A stretch of DNA of 13,338 nucleotides from CAYXRS01 sp964636485 (GTDB lineage Bacteria > Gemmatimonadota > Gemmatimonadetes > Gemmatimonadales > Gemmatimonadaceae). Position numbers and translations under genes: made by a program. The notes below the pieces were generated by a model. That model searched no databases and was not told where the DNA came from. It saw nothing but the letters and a program-made list of their open reading frames with translations. Positions 12,875-13,338 of this stretch are shown here, piece by piece. The first letter of the stretch is position 1; each line of letters starts with the position of its first letter. The stretch is from assembly GCA_964636485.1 (NCBI GenBank), contig CAZWSO010000065.1, positions 1 to 13,338 on the forward strand, given 5' to 3'.

Positions 12875-13338
12875 GTGCTGCCGCAGCTCCCCGAGACGCC
12901 CGACGCGTTTGTCGACACGACGTGGGCGGACGTTGTTCCCTATTACGAGGCTCTGGCCGCCGCGCCTCTCTCTCGCGAGAACGCCGAGAAGTGGCTCGCC
13001 GCGTGGTCGAGATTGAGCGAGCTGTTGGGAGAGGCGGGTACGGTGGCAATGATCGAGTACACCGGCAATACCGCCGATCCGGACCTCGAAACTCGGTATC
13101 TTCGCTTCTCCGCCGAGATCTACCCTCGTGCCGAGGAGCAAGAGGTGCGTCTCGCGCGCCGGCTTCTCGAGGTGGACTACGCGCGCCCCGACCTGGATGT
13201 GGTGCTCCGCGGTTTTCGAACTGACGCGGCGATTTTTCGCGAGGCGAACGTGCCGCTCTTTTCCGAGCTGGAGGAGCTGACGGCGGCCTACCAGAAGATC
13301 ACCGGCGGTCTGCTCGCGGACTGGGATGGAGAGAAGAA
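12875..13338 (+). CDS. M3-family oligoendopeptidase, N-terminal part, 3' end outside window
   Basis: A frame starting at GTG 12875 stays open to the right edge, giving 154 residues. The sequence FVDTTWADVVPYYEALAA near the start, the helix block YLRFSAEIYPRAEEQEVRLARRLL and FRTDAAIFREANVPLFSELEEL followed by YQKITGG resemble the N-terminal helical domain of M3B oligoendopeptidases (PepF-like). These cytoplasmic zinc peptidases degrade short peptides. The HEXGH zinc site lies beyond the window and cannot be checked. No signal peptide is seen. The start is supported by GGAGG 7 bases upstream. Codon use with many G/C third positions continues to the edge without a stop. Confidence 0.82.
   Translation, partial: MLPQLPETPDAFVDTTWADVVPYYEALAAAPLSRENAEKWLAAWSRLSELLGEAGTVAMIEYTGNTADPDLETRYLRFSAEIYPRAEEQEVRLARRLLEVDYARPDLDVVLRGFRTDAAIFREANVPLFSELEELTAAYQKITGGLLADWDGEK

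Noticed and set aside
12709..13224. Plus-strand open frame of about 170 codons overlapping the M3 peptidase start
   Set aside because: It is in another frame, Arg/Ser-rich and without motifs, whereas the GTG 12875 frame matches M3 peptidases and has a ribosome site.
1..13338. tRNA, rRNA, CRISPR array, intact insertion sequence or prophage genes
   Set aside because: No tRNA-like arms, no spaced repeat array and no transposase, integrase or phage protein was seen on either strand.

Overview
This is a GC-rich bacterial chromosomal window of densely packed genes. It carries two edge-truncated genes, twelve complete or near-complete ones, and one fusion gene that looks like a deletion scar. The mix of a GDP-mannose-type pyrophosphorylase, secreted M28 and M3 peptidases, a transmembrane Ser/Thr kinase and GC-rich ars genes would fit Gemmatimonadota or a similar environmental lineage. 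That assignment is an inference from general flavour only; no rRNA or marker gene is present.

Left part (1-5696). A gene with an HEXXH zinc-peptidase signature enters from the left edge on the + strand. It converges on a minus-strand run that reads, in transcription order, DJ-1/PfpI protein, DUF4286 protein and mannose-1-phosphate guanylyltransferase. The first two overlap by ATGA. Upstream on the same strand, after a 322-bp gap, is a secreted M28-family peptidase with a C-terminal fibronectin-III-like domain. Its start is best placed at a GTG preceded by GGAGG.

Middle part (5697-8806). Two minus-strand paralogous genes, one membrane-anchored and one soluble, share a conserved domain of unknown function. 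They overlap by ATGA and end at a strong intrinsic terminator. Divergent from them is a YifB/ComM-type Mg-chelatase-like AAA ATPase.

Accessory arsenic segment (about 8860-10731). A 13-bp-arm palindrome embedded in 12-bp direct repeats marks the left side. Then come an AT-rich promoter region, an ArsR repressor, a small protein with eight cysteines, a 122-codon fusion gene and an ArsN1-type N-acetyltransferase. The fusion joins the first ~21 residues of a flavin oxidoreductase to the last two membrane segments of an MFS transporter. The acetyltransferase family detoxifies arsinothricin. A motif TATCGA-N6-TCAAT occurs three times, twice before arsR and once before the cysteine-rich gene, and probably forms the ArsR operators. 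The segment reads as an arsenic-resistance operon that has lost its oxidoreductase and transporter by one in-frame deletion, with repressor, cysteine-rich protein and acetyltransferase kept.

Right part (10863-end). A transmembrane Ser/Thr protein kinase carries an extracytoplasmic LprI/DUF1311-like domain with four cysteines, an unusual sensor arrangement. After a 308-bp gap, the N-terminal 154 residues of an M3-family oligoendopeptidase, starting at a GTG with GGAGG, run off the right edge.
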